A DNA stretch of 64,000 nucleotides from Candidatus Nanopelagicaceae bacterium (GCA_018883345.1 VEQG01000005.1:1-64000); one strand, 5' to 3'; positions 47,091-57,847 are shown, counted from the stretch's first letter. Notes: generated by a model from the letters alone, not told the origin. Translations and numbers: made by a program.

Positions 47091-48736
47091 GTCGAGTAAT
47101 TCATTCACCACAAGGAAGTGCAATTTCAGCGCTCGGATGGCAACAAGAAGCAGCGCTTCGGATGTTGCAAAATAACTTAGATCCAGAAGTTGCAGAACGT
47201 CCCGAAGAATTAGTTGTTTATGGTGGTACTGGAAAAGCCGCACGCGATTGGAAATCTTTTGATGCGCTAATTCGCACACTTAAGACTTTAAAAGCTGATG
47301 AAACCATGCTGGTGCAATCTGGTAGACCCGTTGGTGTTTTTCAAACACATGAATGGGCGCCTAGAGTTTTAATCGCAAATTCAAATTTAGTTGGTGATTG
47401 GGCAAATTGGCCAGAGTTCCGTCGATTAGAGGCCGCAGGTCTGACTATGTATGGACAAATGACTGCTGGATCTTGGATTTACATTGGAACGCAAGGAATT
47501 TTGCAAGGTACTTATGAAACTTTTGCCGCAGTAGCTAATCAGGATTTCGGCGGAACTCTGGCTGGAACTTTAACTTTAACTGGCGGCGTAGGTGGAATGG
47601 GTGGTGCGCAACCACTTGCAATCACAATGAATGACGGGGCATGTATTTGCGTTGATGTTGATGCAACGAGATTACAGCGACGTGTAGATCATCGATATCT
47701 GGATGCCTGGACTGAAAATGTAGAAGAAGCCCTAGAAATAGCGTTAAAAGCAAAGGCGGAGCGGAAGGCATACAGCATTGGTTTGCTTGGTAATGCCGCG
47801 ACAATTTTTGCTGATTTTCTAAAACGCGGCGTGCCGATTGATATTGTCACAGATCAAACCTCTGCGCATGATCCACTTTCATATTTACCAGAAGGAATTT
47901 CGGTTGCAGATTGGCAAGATATGGCAAAGAAAGATCCTGCTGGATTTACAAAACGTTCTCGCGAATCTATGGCAAAACAAGTTGAAGCAATGGTTGGCTT
48001 TAAAGATGCTGGTGCAACAGTTTTTGATTATGGAAATTCAATTCGCGGTGAAGCCATGTTGGCTGGATATTCGCGCGCATTCGATTTTCCAGGTTTCGTT
48101 CCGGCTTACATCAGACCGCTTTTCTGCGAGGGTAAGGGTCCGTTTAGATGGGTTGCTTTAAGTGGCGACAAAAAAGATATCGCGGCAACTGATAAAGCGG
48201 TATTAGAACTATTTCCTGATAACGAACCATTACATAGATGGATTCGCAAAGCATCTGAGAAAGTTGCCTTTCAAGGTCTACCAGCCAGAATTTGTTGGTT
48301 AGGTTATGGTGAAAGACATTTAGCTGGTGAGAGATTTAATGAGATGGTGGCAAAAGGTGAAGTCTCAGCGCCAATTGTTATCGGTCGTGATCATTTAGAT
48401 TGTGGTTCTGTGGCTTCTCCTTATCGCGAAACCGAAGCCATGCTTGATGGTTCTGATGCAATCGCAGACTGGCCACTACTAAATGCTTTAGTTAATACTG
48501 CATCGGGTGCATCATGGGTTTCAATTCATCATGGCGGCGGCGTGGGAATCGGTAGATCGATTCATGCTGGACAAGTTTCAGTTGCAGATGGCACGCCGTT
48601 AGCTGCAGAAAAATTGCGTCGAGTGTTAACAAATGATCCAGGTATGGGTGTGATTAGACATGTTGATGCTGGTTATGAAAAGGCAGATCAAGTTGCAAAA
48701 GATCGTGATGTCCGAATTCCAATGCAAGAGGCATAA
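47087..48736 (+). CDS. hutU: urocanate hydratase
   Basis: A 549-aa NAD+-using enzyme that converts urocanate to imidazolonepropionate. [14 protein letters not shown] at the N-terminus, [15 protein letters not shown] as the Rossmann motif and the catalytic Cys in [17 protein letters not shown] are all present. [15 protein letters not shown] lies near the C-terminus. The length is normal. Confidence 0.96.
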   Translation: MSRVIHSPQGSAISALGWQQEAALRMLQNNLDPEVAERPEELVVYGGTGKAARDWKSFDALIRTLKTLKADETMLVQSGRPVGVFQTHEWAPRVLIANSNLVGDWANWPEFRRLEAAGLTMYGQMTAGSWIYIGTQGILQGTYETFAAVANQDFGGTLAGTLTLTGGVGGMGGAQPLAITMNDGACICVDVDATRLQRRVDHRYLDAWTENVEEALEIALKAKAERKAYSIGLLGNAATIFADFLKRGVPIDIVTDQTSAHDPLSYLPEGISVADWQDMAKKDPAGFTKRSRESMAKQVEAMVGFKDAGATVFDYGNSIRGEAMLAGYSRAFDFPGFVPAYIRPLFCEGKGPFRWVALSGDKKDIAATDKAVLELFPDNEPLHRWIRKASEKVAFQGLPARICWLGYGERHLAGERFNEMVAKGEVSAPIVIGRDHLDCGSVASPYRETEAMLDGSDAIADWPLLNALVNTASGASWVSIHHGGGVGIGRSIHAGQVSVADGTPLAAEKLRRVLTNDPGMGVIRHVDAGYEKADQVAKDRDVRIPMQEA

Positions 48737-48745
48737 GCAGTATTT

Positions 48746-49894
48746 ATGGGTAGCCAATTAATCAGCAATATCGGCCAATTAATCACTAATTCTGATGAAG
48801 AGTTAGGGATTATTACCGATGCGGCCATAGTGATTGATGGCCAACAGGTTTTATGGGTTGGTTCTAACAAGGAAGCGCCAGCAGCCGATAGCACAATTGA
48901 TGCAAACGGCGGAGTAGTTACGCCGGGATTTGTGGATTCACATACGCATGCCGTTTTCGCTGGAGATAGAAGTAAAGATTATGTCGCCAGAATGTCAGGT
49001 CAAAAATATGCAACTGGTGGTATTAAAACTACGGTCGCAGCAACCAGAGCCGCAACTGAAAATGATTTGATATCACACACCAGAGAATTATTGAGAAAAT
49101 GTCATAGCCACGGCACAACTACGGTAGAAATTAAATCAGGATACGGTTTAAATGTAGATGCCGAATTAAAAATATTAAAGGTTGCGAAAACTTTCACCGA
49201 TGAAACTACTTTTCTTGGTGCACATGTAATTCCTGCAGAATATGAAAATGACCGCGCAGGTTATATCGAATTGGTTAAAAGTGAGATGTTGGATGCAGTT
49301 GTACCTTATTCAAAATGGATTGATGTTTTCTGTGATAACGGCGCATTTTCAGTTGATGAAGCAAGAGAAATTCTTCAATCAGGAATTGCAAAAGGTTTAA
49401 TGGGAAGAATCCACGGTAATCAATTAGGAGATACCGGTGGTGCGGAATTAGCAATTGAGTTGAATCTAGCTTCGGTTGATCATGCAACTCATGTTTCAAA
49501 CGAAACAATCGCGGCGCTGGCAGAAAGTAATGTGGTTACAACTTTCCTGCCAGGTGCAGAATTCTTCACAAAGTCTCTCTATCCAAAAGTGAATTTATTT
49601 TTTGAATTGGGAGCGAAAGTTGCACTAGCAACTGATTGCAATCCGGGATCTTCTTATTTAACATCCATGCCAATCGCCATGTCGTTAGCCATCAGAGAGA
49701 TGGGTTTTACTCCGGCACAAGCTCTATACGCAGCAACCGCAGGCGGGGCAGCTGCGCTTCGACGTAGCGATATTGGCCATTTGCAGCCTGGCGCAAGGGC
49801 TGATTTGGTTATCTGGCAAGCGCCAACTTTTGAACATATTGCTTATCGCTTGGGCGATATTGATAAGAAAATCTTAACGACCGGGAAGTTTTAA
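48746..49894 (+). CDS. hutI: imidazolonepropionase
   Basis: A 382-aa amidohydrolase that opens imidazolonepropionate to formimidoyl-glutamate. The metal site begins GFVDSHTHAVFAGDR. VEIKSGYGLN and the late Asp in LATDCNPGSS follow. Starts 9 bases after hutU. The 3' end overlaps the convergent HAD gene by 21 nt. Confidence 0.95.
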   Translation: MGSQLISNIGQLITNSDEELGIITDAAIVIDGQQVLWVGSNKEAPAADSTIDANGGVVTPGFVDSHTHAVFAGDRSKDYVARMSGQKYATGGIKTTVAATRAATENDLISHTRELLRKCHSHGTTTVEIKSGYGLNVDAELKILKVAKTFTDETTFLGAHVIPAEYENDRAGYIELVKSEMLDAVVPYSKWIDVFCDNGAFSVDEAREILQSGIAKGLMGRIHGNQLGDTGGAELAIELNLASVDHATHVSNETIAALAESNVVTTFLPGAEFFTKSLYPKVNLFFELGAKVALATDCNPGSSYLTSMPIAMSLAIREMGFTPAQALYAATAGGAAALRRSDIGHLQPGARADLVIWQAPTFEHIAYRLGDIDKKILTTGKF

Positions 49895-50689
49895 TAGTTC
49901 TTCGACAACCTGCGCGACGCCATCTTCTTCGCATGGCGGCGCAGTCGCGGTTGCATATTTAATGCCATCTGGATGGCCATCGCTCATGATGTAAGAGCGA
50001 CCTGCGAATTCCAACATTGAAAAATCATTTGGATTATCGCCAAATGCGACCACATCTTCGCGATCGATTTTTAGCCTTTCGCATATAACTGCCAAGGTGT
50101 CACCTTTAGAAACACTATGTGCGCTAATTTCTAATAATGATTCCCATGGGTTTGAATGTGTAACGGTAACAATGTCTCCGACTGCTTGGGTTGCTACTTT
50201 CAACATTTCATCTGAATTAAACAATTTATCGGATCCGCGTACCAATAATTTGATTGCGCCATTACCAATGTAATCAAGAATGTCATCAACACCGGTGTTA
50301 TCTACGCCAACATCCCAGCGGGCTTCATATTTCTTTTCTCGAGTAAAGTCCCCATGATTTTCAAATGCAAAATGAACTTCAGGGATAGCTTTTCGCAATC
50401 TAGTAACAGTTTCCTTTAGATCTGCTGGAGTGATTCGCCACTCTTCAATTACCTTTTCATTTTGCAAATCCCATAGCAATCCACCGTTGCTGCAAATGGC
50501 TTGTCCAAAATTAAAAGCTTCTTTTATTTGTCCCATCCATCTTGGTGGACGACCTGTTACAAAGAAAACTCTTACACCTAATTCATGAGCGCGAGTTAGC
50601 GTTGCAATGGTGCGCTTCGAGATTGGCGCAGCATGTGGACAGATAGTTCCGTCCAAATCTGTTGCGATTAATTTCGGTCGATAGCTCAC
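49874..50689 (-). CDS. HAD-superfamily hydrolase, Cof type
   Basis: A 271-aa sugar- or cofactor-phosphatase-like protein. The nucleophile motif is [11 protein letters not shown] (D11, D13), motif II is FFVTGRPP, and the late acidic motif is [17 protein letters not shown]. The C2-type cap between motifs II and III defines the Cof/IIB class. The substrate is unknown. It overlaps serS by 4 nt, a common actinobacterial arrangement. Confidence 0.9.
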   Translation of the reverse strand: MSYRPKLIATDLDGTICPHAAPISKRTIATLTRAHELGVRVFFVTGRPPRWMGQIKEAFNFGQAICSNGGLLWDLQNEKVIEEWRITPADLKETVTRLRKAIPEVHFAFENHGDFTREKKYEARWDVGVDNTGVDDILDYIGNGAIKLLVRGSDKLFNSDEMLKVATQAVGDIVTVTHSNPWESLLEISAHSVSKGDTLAVICERLKIDREDVVAFGDNPNDFSMLEFAGRSYIMSDGHPDGIKYATATAPPCEEDGVAQVVEELLKLPGR

Positions 50690-51948
50690 TTAATCACTTC
50701 AAGTTTCGCGGTGCCCATATAAGGTTGTAAAACAGCTGGCACATTGACTGAGCCATCTGCATTTTGATTATTCTCTAAAATTGCAACAATCATGCGTGGT
50801 ACTGCAACTAAAGTGCCATTTAGCGTAGCTAAAGGACGGGTGCCGTTCTCATCCTTCATGCGAATATTTAAGCGGCGCGCTTGAAATTCAGTGCAATTAG
50901 ATGTCGAAGTAACTTCGCGATAAGCATTTTGAGTGGGAATCCAGGCTTCAATATCGAATTTGCGATTTGCAGAAGATCCCAAGTCGCCTGATGCAATATC
51001 TAATACGCGATAAGGAATTCCCATCGCATTTAAGAACTCTTTCTCCCACTGTAACAAGCGAATATGTTCTTCTTTGGCATCTTCTGGCTTGGTAAAGACA
51101 AACATCTCAACCTTTTCAAATTGATGCACACGAATAATTCCGCGAGTATCTTTTCCGTAAGAACCTGCCTCTCGTCGGAAACATGGTGAATATCCGGTGT
51201 AGCGAATTGGTAATTTAGCCGCATCAAGAGTTTCATCCATGTGATACGCAGCAAGTGGAACTTCGGAAGTACCAACTAGATAAACATCGTCTTTCTCAAT
51301 GTGATAAACATTTTCTGCTGCTTGTCCAAGAAATCCAGTACCTTCCATTGCAGGTGGGTTAACTAGAACTGGTGGGATAACTGGAATAAATCCTGCTTTA
51401 GTTGCTTGTTGAATTGCGTAATTAACAAGTGCAAGTTCTAACAACGCGCCAGAACCAGTTAAGTAATAGCTGCGAGCGCCGGCTACTTTTGCGCCACGCT
51501 CGGTATCAATTGCACCAAGTAATTTACCTAGTTCGACGTGATCTTTTGGTTCGAAATCAAATTTGCGCGGTTCGCCAACATGTTCTATAACTTTGAAATC
51601 CGCTTCTCCGCCAATTGGAGCTTCTGGATCTAGTACATTTGAAAGCAACTTTGCGATTTCATTTGTCTGCACTTCTAGCTCTGCGCGTTTGGCATCAGCT
51701 TCCTTTACTTGTGCTGCTAAACCTTTAGCTTTTTCAAGTAATGCGGTTTTTTCATCACCTTTTGCCGCTCCCACTGATTTTGATAGCAAATTCTGCTCGG
51801 CACGCACTGTTTCAAAAGCCGAAATTGCATCACGACGCTTGCTGTCGATTTCAATTAGACGATCAACAATCGATTCGTCTTCACCACGGCCGCGCTGCGA
51901 TGATTTAACAAGCTCCGGATTTTCGCGGATTAACTTGATATCGATCAT
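50686..51948 (-). CDS. serS: seryl-tRNA synthetase
   Basis: A 420-aa class II synthetase. The N-terminal ~110 residues form the long antiparallel coiled coil that grips the tRNA-Ser variable arm. The catalytic core has the motif-2 loop [24 protein letters not shown] (given in part) and motif 3 [17 protein letters not shown]. It is the enzyme for both tRNA-Ser genes in this window. It overlaps pheA by 4 nt. Confidence 0.97.
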   Translation of the reverse strand: MIDIKLIRENPELVKSSQRGRGEDESIVDRLIEIDSKRRDAISAFETVRAEQNLLSKSVGAAKGDEKTALLEKAKGLAAQVKEADAKRAELEVQTNEIAKLLSNVLDPEAPIGGEADFKVIEHVGEPRKFDFEPKDHVELGKLLGAIDTERGAKVAGARSYYLTGSGALLELALVNYAIQQATKAGFIPVIPPVLVNPPAMEGTGFLGQAAENVYHIEKDDVYLVGTSEVPLAAYHMDETLDAAKLPIRYTGYSPCFRREAGSYGKDTRGIIRVHQFEKVEMFVFTKPEDAKEEHIRLLQWEKEFLNAMGIPYRVLDIASGDLGSSANRKFDIEAWIPTQNAYREVTSTSNCTEFQARRLNIRMKDENGTRPLATLNGTLVAVPRMIVAILENNQNADGSVNVPAVLQPYMGTAKLEVIK

Positions 51949-52859
51949 ATTGCGCGCCCCTTTCTGACATCTTCTAACCAGTTATTAGAACTCTTAAATG
52001 ATTCATCGCTTGTGACTTTGCTGGTCGTCGGCGCTACTTTATCTGCACGTGGATACGAACCAAGGAATCGAATATCTTCACAGATTCGACGTAGTCCTGT
52101 TAGCGCATCGCCGACTCTGGCATCATTAATGTGCCCTTCAGCATCAATTATGAAGTGATAGTGGCCAAGCTCGCGACCAGTTGGACGCGATTGAATAAAA
52201 GTTAGATTTACGCCGCGCACTGCAAACTCGGTTAATACTTCTAATAACGCTCCAGCATGATCAATTCCAATGAACGCAGCAAGTGAAGTGCGATCAAAAC
52301 CGGTTGGTGCAGGAAGTGCACCTGGTTTGGAAACTAAAACGAATCGAGTTACTGCAGATTCAGCATCGCCAATATTTTCATTGATAATTGTTAAACCATA
52401 AGTTTTTGCAGCAACTTCAGATGCTACTGCTGCATCAAATTGACCGTTTGCAAGCGCTTCTGCTGCCGCAGCAGTTGAATTGGTAGTGATGATTTCGGCA
52501 TTTGGATAATGCTTTGCAATGTAATTTCTGCATTGCGCTTCTGCATGTGGATGGGTAGCAATCTTTTTGATCTCAGCTGATTTATCTCTAACCATTAATG
52601 CAAAAGTAACTGGCAGTAAGACTTCTCCGACAATAATTAATGGTTCACCCGTTGCTAATTCATCCAATGTGCGCGCGACGACGCCTTCGACTGAATTTTC
52701 GATTGGCACTAACGCGAAATCAGCGCTGCCAGTTCGGACCATATCTAGCGCAGCCGTTACGTTAGAACATGGGGTTAATTGATCAGAGCCGCCGGTAATG
52801 GTGCGCAGAGCCGCTTCAGTGAAGGTACCAACTGGACCGAGATAGGCGTATTTACTCAC
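51945..52859 (-). CDS. pheA: prephenate dehydratase
   Basis: A 304-aa phenylalanine-biosynthesis enzyme without a fused chorismate mutase. [13 protein letters not shown] and [13 protein letters not shown] are catalytic-domain motifs. The C-terminal ACT domain binds Phe ([16 protein letters not shown]). Start GTG 52859. First gene of pheA-serS-HAD, all overlapping. Confidence 0.94.
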   Translation of the reverse strand: MSKYAYLGPVGTFTEAALRTITGGSDQLTPCSNVTAALDMVRTGSADFALVPIENSVEGVVARTLDELATGEPLIIVGEVLLPVTFALMVRDKSAEIKKIATHPHAEAQCRNYIAKHYPNAEIITTNSTAAAAEALANGQFDAAVASEVAAKTYGLTIINENIGDAESAVTRFVLVSKPGALPAPTGFDRTSLAAFIGIDHAGALLEVLTEFAVRGVNLTFIQSRPTGRELGHYHFIIDAEGHINDARVGDALTGLRRICEDIRFLGSYPRADKVAPTTSKVTSDESFKSSNNWLEDVRKGRAI

Positions 52860-52865
52860 CTGCGA

Positions 52866-52881
52866 ATTCTACCCGTAGGCT
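52866..52881. promoter_or_regulatory. paired divergent -10 elements for pheA and pstP
   Basis: On the minus strand TAGAAT (52871-52866) ends six bases before the pheA GTG. On the plus strand TAGGCT (52876-52881) ends seven bases before the pstP GTG at 52889. Both genes would be leaderless with GTG starts. Confidence 0.5.
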
Positions 52882-52888
52882 AGGAAGC

Positions 52889-53659
52889 GTGATGCAGAGT
52901 ATTGGCGCTCGATTTAATGCGATTGGCCGTAGTGAAGTCGGTCTGCATCGAAGCGGAAATGAAGATTCTGCGCTAATAAATGGCGTATTGATTGCAGTTG
53001 CGGATGGCATGGGTGGCCATGCAGGCGGTGAAGTTGCATCTAAAGTTGCAATTTCAACTCTGGCACAAATTCTTCCACTATTAAATAACGATGAAATGGA
53101 TCCTGAATCCTTAGAAGATTTTCTGTTAAATGCGATTTTAGAAGTTGATAATGAAATCAAATTAACTGCTGAAGCTAATGACCGTTTATCAGGAATGGGC
53201 ACAACATTGACTGCTATTGCCCTCTATCGAAACAAAGCGTATGTATTACATACCGGTGATTCTCGTGCATATAGATTGCGCGGAAAAGAATTTACGCAAT
53301 TGACTAAAGATCACTCTGTTGTCCAAGAGTTAATTGATGCAGGAACCATCACAGAAGCTGAAGCAGCTGTTCATCCACAACGATCAGTGCTTACCAATGT
53401 TTTGATGGGGCTAGGCAATATCACCCCGCTACTTGTTCAATATGACGTTAAAGCTGGCGATAAATTCTTACTCTGTAGCGATGGATTAACAAATGTAATT
53501 AGCAATGCTGAATTACATAAAAAAATGACTGAGGAAGATGCGCTTTCAAATTTAATTTCCTTAACTTACGAACGTGGTGCGCCAGATAACGTCACAGTAG
53601 TTATAGCTGAGGTAGGAACTGGCGACACCGTAACCGAGTTCTTTGGAGCGGCCAAATGA
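52889..53659 (+). CDS. pstP: PP2C-family serine/threonine phosphatase PstP
   Basis: A 256-aa metal-dependent phosphatase: GLHRSGNEDSALI, VADGMGGHAGGEVAS (metal Asp), LHTGDSRAYRL and the late CSDGLT and GAPDNVTVV Asp motifs. The C-terminal membrane anchor found in many PstP proteins is missing, so it is cytosolic. Either GTG 52889 or the adjacent ATG 52892 could start; the spacing from the -10 favours GTG. It overlaps pknB by ATGA, pairing kinase and antagonist. Confidence 0.92.
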   Translation: MMQSIGARFNAIGRSEVGLHRSGNEDSALINGVLIAVADGMGGHAGGEVASKVAISTLAQILPLLNNDEMDPESLEDFLLNAILEVDNEIKLTAEANDRLSGMGTTLTAIALYRNKAYVLHTGDSRAYRLRGKEFTQLTKDHSVVQELIDAGTITEAEAAVHPQRSVLTNVLMGLGNITPLLVQYDVKAGDKFLLCSDGLTNVISNAELHKKMTEEDALSNLISLTYERGAPDNVTVVIAEVGTGDTVTEFFGAAK

Positions 53660-55188
53660 GAGTATTTGGTGATCGATACGAAGTGGGTGCGCTAATTGGC
53701 GCCGGTGGAATGTCCGATGTATTTATCGCAAAAGACACTCGCCTAAATCGTGAAGTTGCGCTTAAAGTTTTGCGCAGCGATTTAAATCGTGAACAGACCT
53801 TTGTAACTAGATTTAGAAAAGAAGCACTTGCAGCTGCAGGTTTAAGCCATCCTGGAATTGTTGCGGTTTATGACAGTGGAGAAACACCTGCGCCGTATAT
53901 CGTGATGGAACTTTTGCAAGGAAAGACGCTACGTGAATTAATTACTGGGCCAGTAGATCCCAAAACTGCAATGCAAATAACTGAAGGTATTTTGCAAGCT
54001 CTCGCCTACTCACATGCAAATGGAATTGTGCATCGCGATATTAAGCCTGGAAATATCATGATTACAGATCAGGGCGATGTAAAAGTTATGGATTTTGGAA
54101 TTGCGCGAGCACTTGATGATGTAAGCGCAACAATGACGGCAACTTGGAATGTAGTCGGAACTGCACAATATTTATCTCCAGAGCAAGCAAGTGGCGAAGT
54201 TGCTGATGCCAGAAGCGATCTTTACTCAGTCGGTGTTGTGCTTTATGAAATGTTAACTGGTCGTCCGCCATTTATTGGAGATACTCCAGTTTCAATTGCG
54301 CTTCAACATTTATCTGCCGACATCATTCCGCCAAGCAAAATCAATCCAGCTCTTGATGAACAATTTGATCACTTCCTATCTGTAGTGATGGCAAAGAACC
54401 CTGAAAATAGATATCAAGATGCCAATTCAATGCTTGGTGATTTGCATCGAATCAAGACCGGGCAAACCATTACCACTGAGATTGTTCGAGTTCGAAAGAA
54501 AAAGAATCGCACTTGGCAGATTGTCGCTGGAGCTCTGGCAGCTGTGTTGATTGCGGTCGCTGGTTTTGCTATCAATGATCGGACCGTAACTTCTGGAATT
54601 TCAATTCCAAACGTGGTTGGTTTGACTGAAAATGAAGCAACTGCTCAATTAAATGCTTTTAAAGTTGTAATTAATAGAGCGCATGACTCAAAAACTCCGC
54701 TAGATCGAGTGGCTTCACAAAGCCCGCTTGCAACTTCAAGAGCCGAAAAAGGCAGCGTAGTTACGATAACTATTAGCGATGGCCCTGGCGATGCCATTGT
54801 TCCGATGGATTTAATTGGAATGACGCTTACTGATGCTAGAAGTGCTTTAGCTGCGGTCGGTTTAACTATTTCTATCATTGATGCGATTCCAAGTGATAAA
54901 CCAATTGGGACCGTTATTTCGGTGGATCCAGTTGGTGGTTCAACACTAACTGCAGGAAATGGTGTGACACTAGAAATTGCAAACGGAAATGTTGCAGTAC
55001 CAAACCTGGTTGGGCAGAGCGAAATTCAAGCAAGAACTACATTAACTCAGGCAGGTTTCTTAATTCGCGAAATTTATTCTTACGATGCAAACCAAGCAAT
55101 CGGAATTATTTTGGCACAAGCCCCGGCGCCAGATACGCAATTACAAATTGGTTCGCAAATTACTGTAACCATTAACAGACAGTCTTAA
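53656..55188 (+). CDS. pknB: serine/threonine protein kinase with PASTA repeats (PknB-like)
   Basis: A 510-aa membrane kinase. The kinase domain covers ~8-270: GAGGMSDVF, K37, HRDIKPGN (126-133), DFG (146-148), SPEQASG. A single membrane helix lies at ~288-306, then three PASTA repeats outside (~315-378, 379-445, 446-509; each begins near PNVVG- or VPxDLIG-type motifs) that sense muropeptides. It controls wall synthesis and division in relatives. The usual neighbours rodA, pbpA and pknA are absent. Confidence 0.95.
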   Translation: MRVFGDRYEVGALIGAGGMSDVFIAKDTRLNREVALKVLRSDLNREQTFVTRFRKEALAAAGLSHPGIVAVYDSGETPAPYIVMELLQGKTLRELITGPVDPKTAMQITEGILQALAYSHANGIVHRDIKPGNIMITDQGDVKVMDFGIARALDDVSATMTATWNVVGTAQYLSPEQASGEVADARSDLYSVGVVLYEMLTGRPPFIGDTPVSIALQHLSADIIPPSKINPALDEQFDHFLSVVMAKNPENRYQDANSMLGDLHRIKTGQTITTEIVRVRKKKNRTWQIVAGALAAVLIAVAGFAINDRTVTSGISIPNVVGLTENEATAQLNAFKVVINRAHDSKTPLDRVASQSPLATSRAEKGSVVTITISDGPGDAIVPMDLIGMTLTDARSALAAVGLTISIIDAIPSDKPIGTVISVDPVGGSTLTAGNGVTLEIANGNVAVPNLVGQSEIQARTTLTQAGFLIREIYSYDANQAIGIILAQAPAPDTQLQIGSQITVTINRQS

Positions 55189-55194
55189 AATAAT

Positions 55195-55815
55195 TTATTT
55201 GCTGACAACTGGTGCTAAGCCAACTGCTTTTGCGCGAGCATTTTTATCTCCGCATTCGGTCAACCAGTTTGCCAACATGGCATGTCCGTGTTCTGTTAAT
55301 ACTGATTCTGGATGAAATTGAACACCTTCGATTGGTAGTGTTTTATGGCGAAGTCCCATAATCACACCACTTTCGGTTGCACCAGTAACCTCTAAAACTT
55401 CTGGTACGGAATCTTTTTCAACTGCTAATGAGTGATATCTGGTTGCAGTAAAAGGTGAAGGAAGATCTGCAAAGACACCATGTTGGTTATGGTGAACTTG
55501 CGAAGTTTTTCCGTGCAACAACTCCGGCGCTCTTGAAACTATTCCGCCAAATACTGATGCGATTGCTTGATGACCTAGACAGACGCCGAATAACGGAATT
55601 TTTTTCTCTGCGCAGTAGCGAATCATCTCCATTGATACACCGGCCTCTTCAGGAACACCTGGGCCGGGGGAGATAAGCACGCCGTCATATTTATCTGCTT
55701 CGCTCGGCGCAATTTCATCATTGCGCACCACCACACACTCTGCACCAAGCTGGCCTAAATATTGGACCAGGTTAAATACAAAGGAGTCGTAGTTATCGAC
55801 GACCAGAATTCGCAT
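55195..55815 (-). CDS. pabA: aminodeoxychorismate/anthranilate synthase glutamine amidotransferase
   Basis: A 206-aa class I glutaminase subunit: VDNYDSFVFNLVQYL, the oxyanion strand SPGPGVPEEAG, the nucleophile Cys in GVCLGHQAIA, and the His-Glu pair in GVQFHPES. It supplies ammonia to PabB or TrpE; no partner is nearby, so folate or tryptophan use cannot be separated. It lies convergent to pknB (6-base gap) and divergent from crgA, as in mycobacteria. Confidence 0.9.
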   Translation of the reverse strand: MRILVVDNYDSFVFNLVQYLGQLGAECVVVRNDEIAPSEADKYDGVLISPGPGVPEEAGVSMEMIRYCAEKKIPLFGVCLGHQAIASVFGGIVSRAPELLHGKTSQVHHNQHGVFADLPSPFTATRYHSLAVEKDSVPEVLEVTGATESGVIMGLRHKTLPIEGVQFHPESVLTEHGHAMLANWLTECGDKNARAKAVGLAPVVSK

Positions 55816-55831
55816 GCTCAGAGTATTCCGC

Positions 55832-55837
55832 TAAACT
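55832..55837 (+). promoter_or_regulatory. -10 element TAAACT of crgA
   Basis: TAAACT ends seven bases before ATG 55845. The opposite gene pabA starts only 29 bases away, so the two promoters must interleave. Confidence 0.45.
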
Positions 55838-55844
55838 TGCGCTC

Positions 55845-56114
55845 ATGCCAAAGTCAAAACTTCGCAAAAAGGTCCAAGCAACTCGTGCCTATAAATCTGA
55901 GCACCCATCCGAAGAAACCTTCGATGGACCAGTCGAATCACCTAATTGGCTTGCTCCAACCATGGTCACCAGCTTCTTAATTGGCCTACTTTGGATTGTG
56001 GTTTTCTATGTTTCACAAACACTTTATCCAATTCCAAATATCGGATCATGGAACATGTTGATCGGATTTGGCTTTATTGGAATTGGTTTTGGCCTAGCTA
56101 CGCGCTGGCGATAA
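55845..56114 (+). CDS. crgA: cell division protein CrgA
   Basis: An 89-aa actinobacterial septation protein. A basic N-terminus (MPKSKLRKKVQ) is followed by a Pro/Asn linker SPNWLAPTMVTSFLIGLLW and two membrane helices (to ~69 and ~87). It recruits wall-synthesis enzymes to the divisome in relatives. The 3' end overlaps the convergent rhomboid gene by 21 nt. Confidence 0.92.
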   Translation: MPKSKLRKKVQATRAYKSEHPSEETFDGPVESPNWLAPTMVTSFLIGLLWIVVFYVSQTLYPIPNIGSWNMLIGFGFIGIGFGLATRWR

Positions 56115-56624
56115 CAAAACTGTAGCTGCAATAACTCCGGAAATCAGGCCGCCTAAATGGGCGCGCCAATCTATTCCTGGAAAAATAAATCCGATTGCAA
56201 AGTTAATTCCGACAATCACATAAATTTGTTTTACTTCTAAACCGAAGCGTTTGCTAACAATTATCATCGCTCCAAATAATCCAAAAATCGCGCCTGAAGC
56301 TCCAACTGAAACTAGATTTATTGGGCTGAAGTAGATTGAAGCAAGACTTGCGCCGATCTGCGAGATTGCAAATAAAGCTAAAAATTTCTTCTGACCGATT
56401 GCTGATTCCAAACTATTGCCGAGAATTAATAAGGCGTACATATTAAAAAATAGGTGCATTAACCCGCCATGAGTTAATGCCACAGTTAATAATCGCCAAT
56501 ACTCACCAAGATTAAAAACTAAATATCGATTTAAATAGAGATTTTCTTCTAAACCTGGCACGAGTAAACATGCCAGGTAGAAGCCACTAATTACCGTTAT
56601 TAATAATTTGGTGATTGGACGCAT
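56094..56624 (-). CDS. rhomboid-family intramembrane serine protease
   Basis: A 176-aa six-helix protease. HGGLMHLFFNMY (H57, N61) precedes the nucleophile S110 in GASGAIFG, and the catalytic H156 is in DWRAHLGGLISG. The Ser-His dyad is complete, so it should be active. The substrate is unknown. It lies 10 bases after ppiA on the same strand. Confidence 0.93.
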   Translation of the reverse strand: MRPITKLLITVISGFYLACLLVPGLEENLYLNRYLVFNLGEYWRLLTVALTHGGLMHLFFNMYALLILGNSLESAIGQKKFLALFAISQIGASLASIYFSPINLVSVGASGAIFGLFGAMIIVSKRFGLEVKQIYVIVGINFAIGFIFPGIDWRAHLGGLISGVIAATVLLSPARS

Positions 56625-56634
56625 ATTGCGTCAA

Positions 56635-57144
56635 TTAAGCAATCGTTACTGAATTAATTGTTACCGCATTAACTGGACGATCTTGTGCGCCAGTTGCTGT
56701 GGTTGCAATCTTGTCGACTACTGCTTGGCTGGCAGCATCTTTAACTTCACCGAAAATAGTGTGCTTGCGGTTTAGCCATTCAGTTGGTGCAACTGTGATG
56801 AAGAACTGGGAACCATTTGTTCCAGGTCCTGCATTTGCCATTGCTAATAAATAAGGACGATCAAAATTCAACTCTGGGTGGAATTCATCTTTAAATTTAT
56901 AGCCTGGGCCACCAAAACCTTGGCCAAGTGGATCTCCGCCTTGGATCATGAAACCCGCAATAACGCGGTGAAAAATGGTGCCGTCATAAAGCTTTTCGTT
57001 GCTCTTTGCACCAGTGCGCGGATCAGTCCATTCCTTCTCCCCGGTTGCAAGACCGACGAAATTAGAGACTGTCTCTGGTGCGTGATTTGGAAATAGTTCA
57101 ATGACGATATCGCCATGGTTTGTGTGAAGAGTTGCTTGTGTCAT
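56635..57144 (-). CDS. ppiA: peptidyl-prolyl cis-trans isomerase (cyclophilin)
   Basis: A 169-aa single-domain cyclophilin with no signal peptide, hence cytosolic. Active-site segments FHRVIAGFMIQGGDP, GTNGSQFFIT and the Trp loop EWLNRKHTIFGEV are intact. It lies 7 bases after the SDR gene and is probably read through from the lipid operon. Confidence 0.95.
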   Translation of the reverse strand: MTQATLHTNHGDIVIELFPNHAPETVSNFVGLATGEKEWTDPRTGAKSNEKLYDGTIFHRVIAGFMIQGGDPLGQGFGGPGYKFKDEFHPELNFDRPYLLAMANAGPGTNGSQFFITVAPTEWLNRKHTIFGEVKDAASQAVVDKIATTATGAQDRPVNAVTINSVTIA

Positions 57145-57151
57145 GGAGGAA

Positions 57152-57847
57152 TTATCCCTTCTTAAAGAGTTTTGGCCAAATACTAAGTGGCACCAAGCGT
57201 GCTAACTTCATTGTGATTGCCATTGGTAGCGGGAAGATGATTTCGATCTTTCGCTTTTCAATGCCTTTGACGATTGTCTTAGCGGCTTGCTCTGCGCTGA
57301 TGATGAAAGGCATTTTAAATTCATTGACATCTGTCATTGGCGTTTTCACAAAACCAGGAGAAACTGTTTGGATTAAAACTTTGCTACCAACTAAATCAGT
57401 TCTGATGGATTCTAGGAAATTTAATTGCCCTGCCTTGCTTGGTCCGTAACCACTAGAACCAGGCATTCCTCTAAATCCGGCAACCGAAGAGACACCGACA
57501 AATGTTCCGGAATTCTTCGCAATCATTTTTGGCAATACCGCGGCAACACATCTTGCTAAACCGACCATGTTGGTGTTGTTATGTTGTTTGAAAACATCTA
57601 AATCAAATTTCTGTACTGACATACGTTGCCAGAAACCGGCCATTACTAAAACTAAATCAAATTCTCCATACTTTTCTTGATATTCACTTGCGGCTTTTTC
57701 AACTGAATGATCGTCTGCAATATCAATTAGTAAATCGCCTTTGCTGCGAGATGATCTAATCACTTGCCAACCTTTGCTTTGCAATTCGTCAGCTACTGCT
57801 GCGCCAATTCCAGATGAAGCTCCGATAATCCAAGCTTTGCGGTTCAT
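57152..57847 (-). CDS. short-chain dehydrogenase/reductase
   Basis: A 231-aa SDR: cofactor loop GASSGIGAA, VSSVAGFRG with the catalytic Ser, and YGPSKAG with the Tyr-Lys pair. A hydrophobic C-terminal stretch (FPLPMAITMKLARLVPL) may associate with membrane. It overlaps the CFA-synthase-like gene by 4 nt, so a lipid or fatty-acyl substrate is likely but unproven. Confidence 0.88.
   Translation of the reverse strand: MNRKAWIIGASSGIGAAVADELQSKGWQVIRSSRSKGDLLIDIADDHSVEKAASEYQEKYGEFDLVLVMAGFWQRMSVQKFDLDVFKQHNNTNMVGLARCVAAVLPKMIAKNSGTFVGVSSVAGFRGMPGSSGYGPSKAGQLNFLESIRTDLVGSKVLIQTVSPGFVKTPMTDVNEFKMPFIISAEQAAKTIVKGIEKRKIEIIFPLPMAITMKLARLVPLSIWPKLFKKG

Noticed and set aside
51563-51967. 134-codon plus-strand frame inside serS and the pheA end
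   Set aside because: Ser/Ala-rich antisense shadow of the seryl-tRNA synthetase coiled coil.
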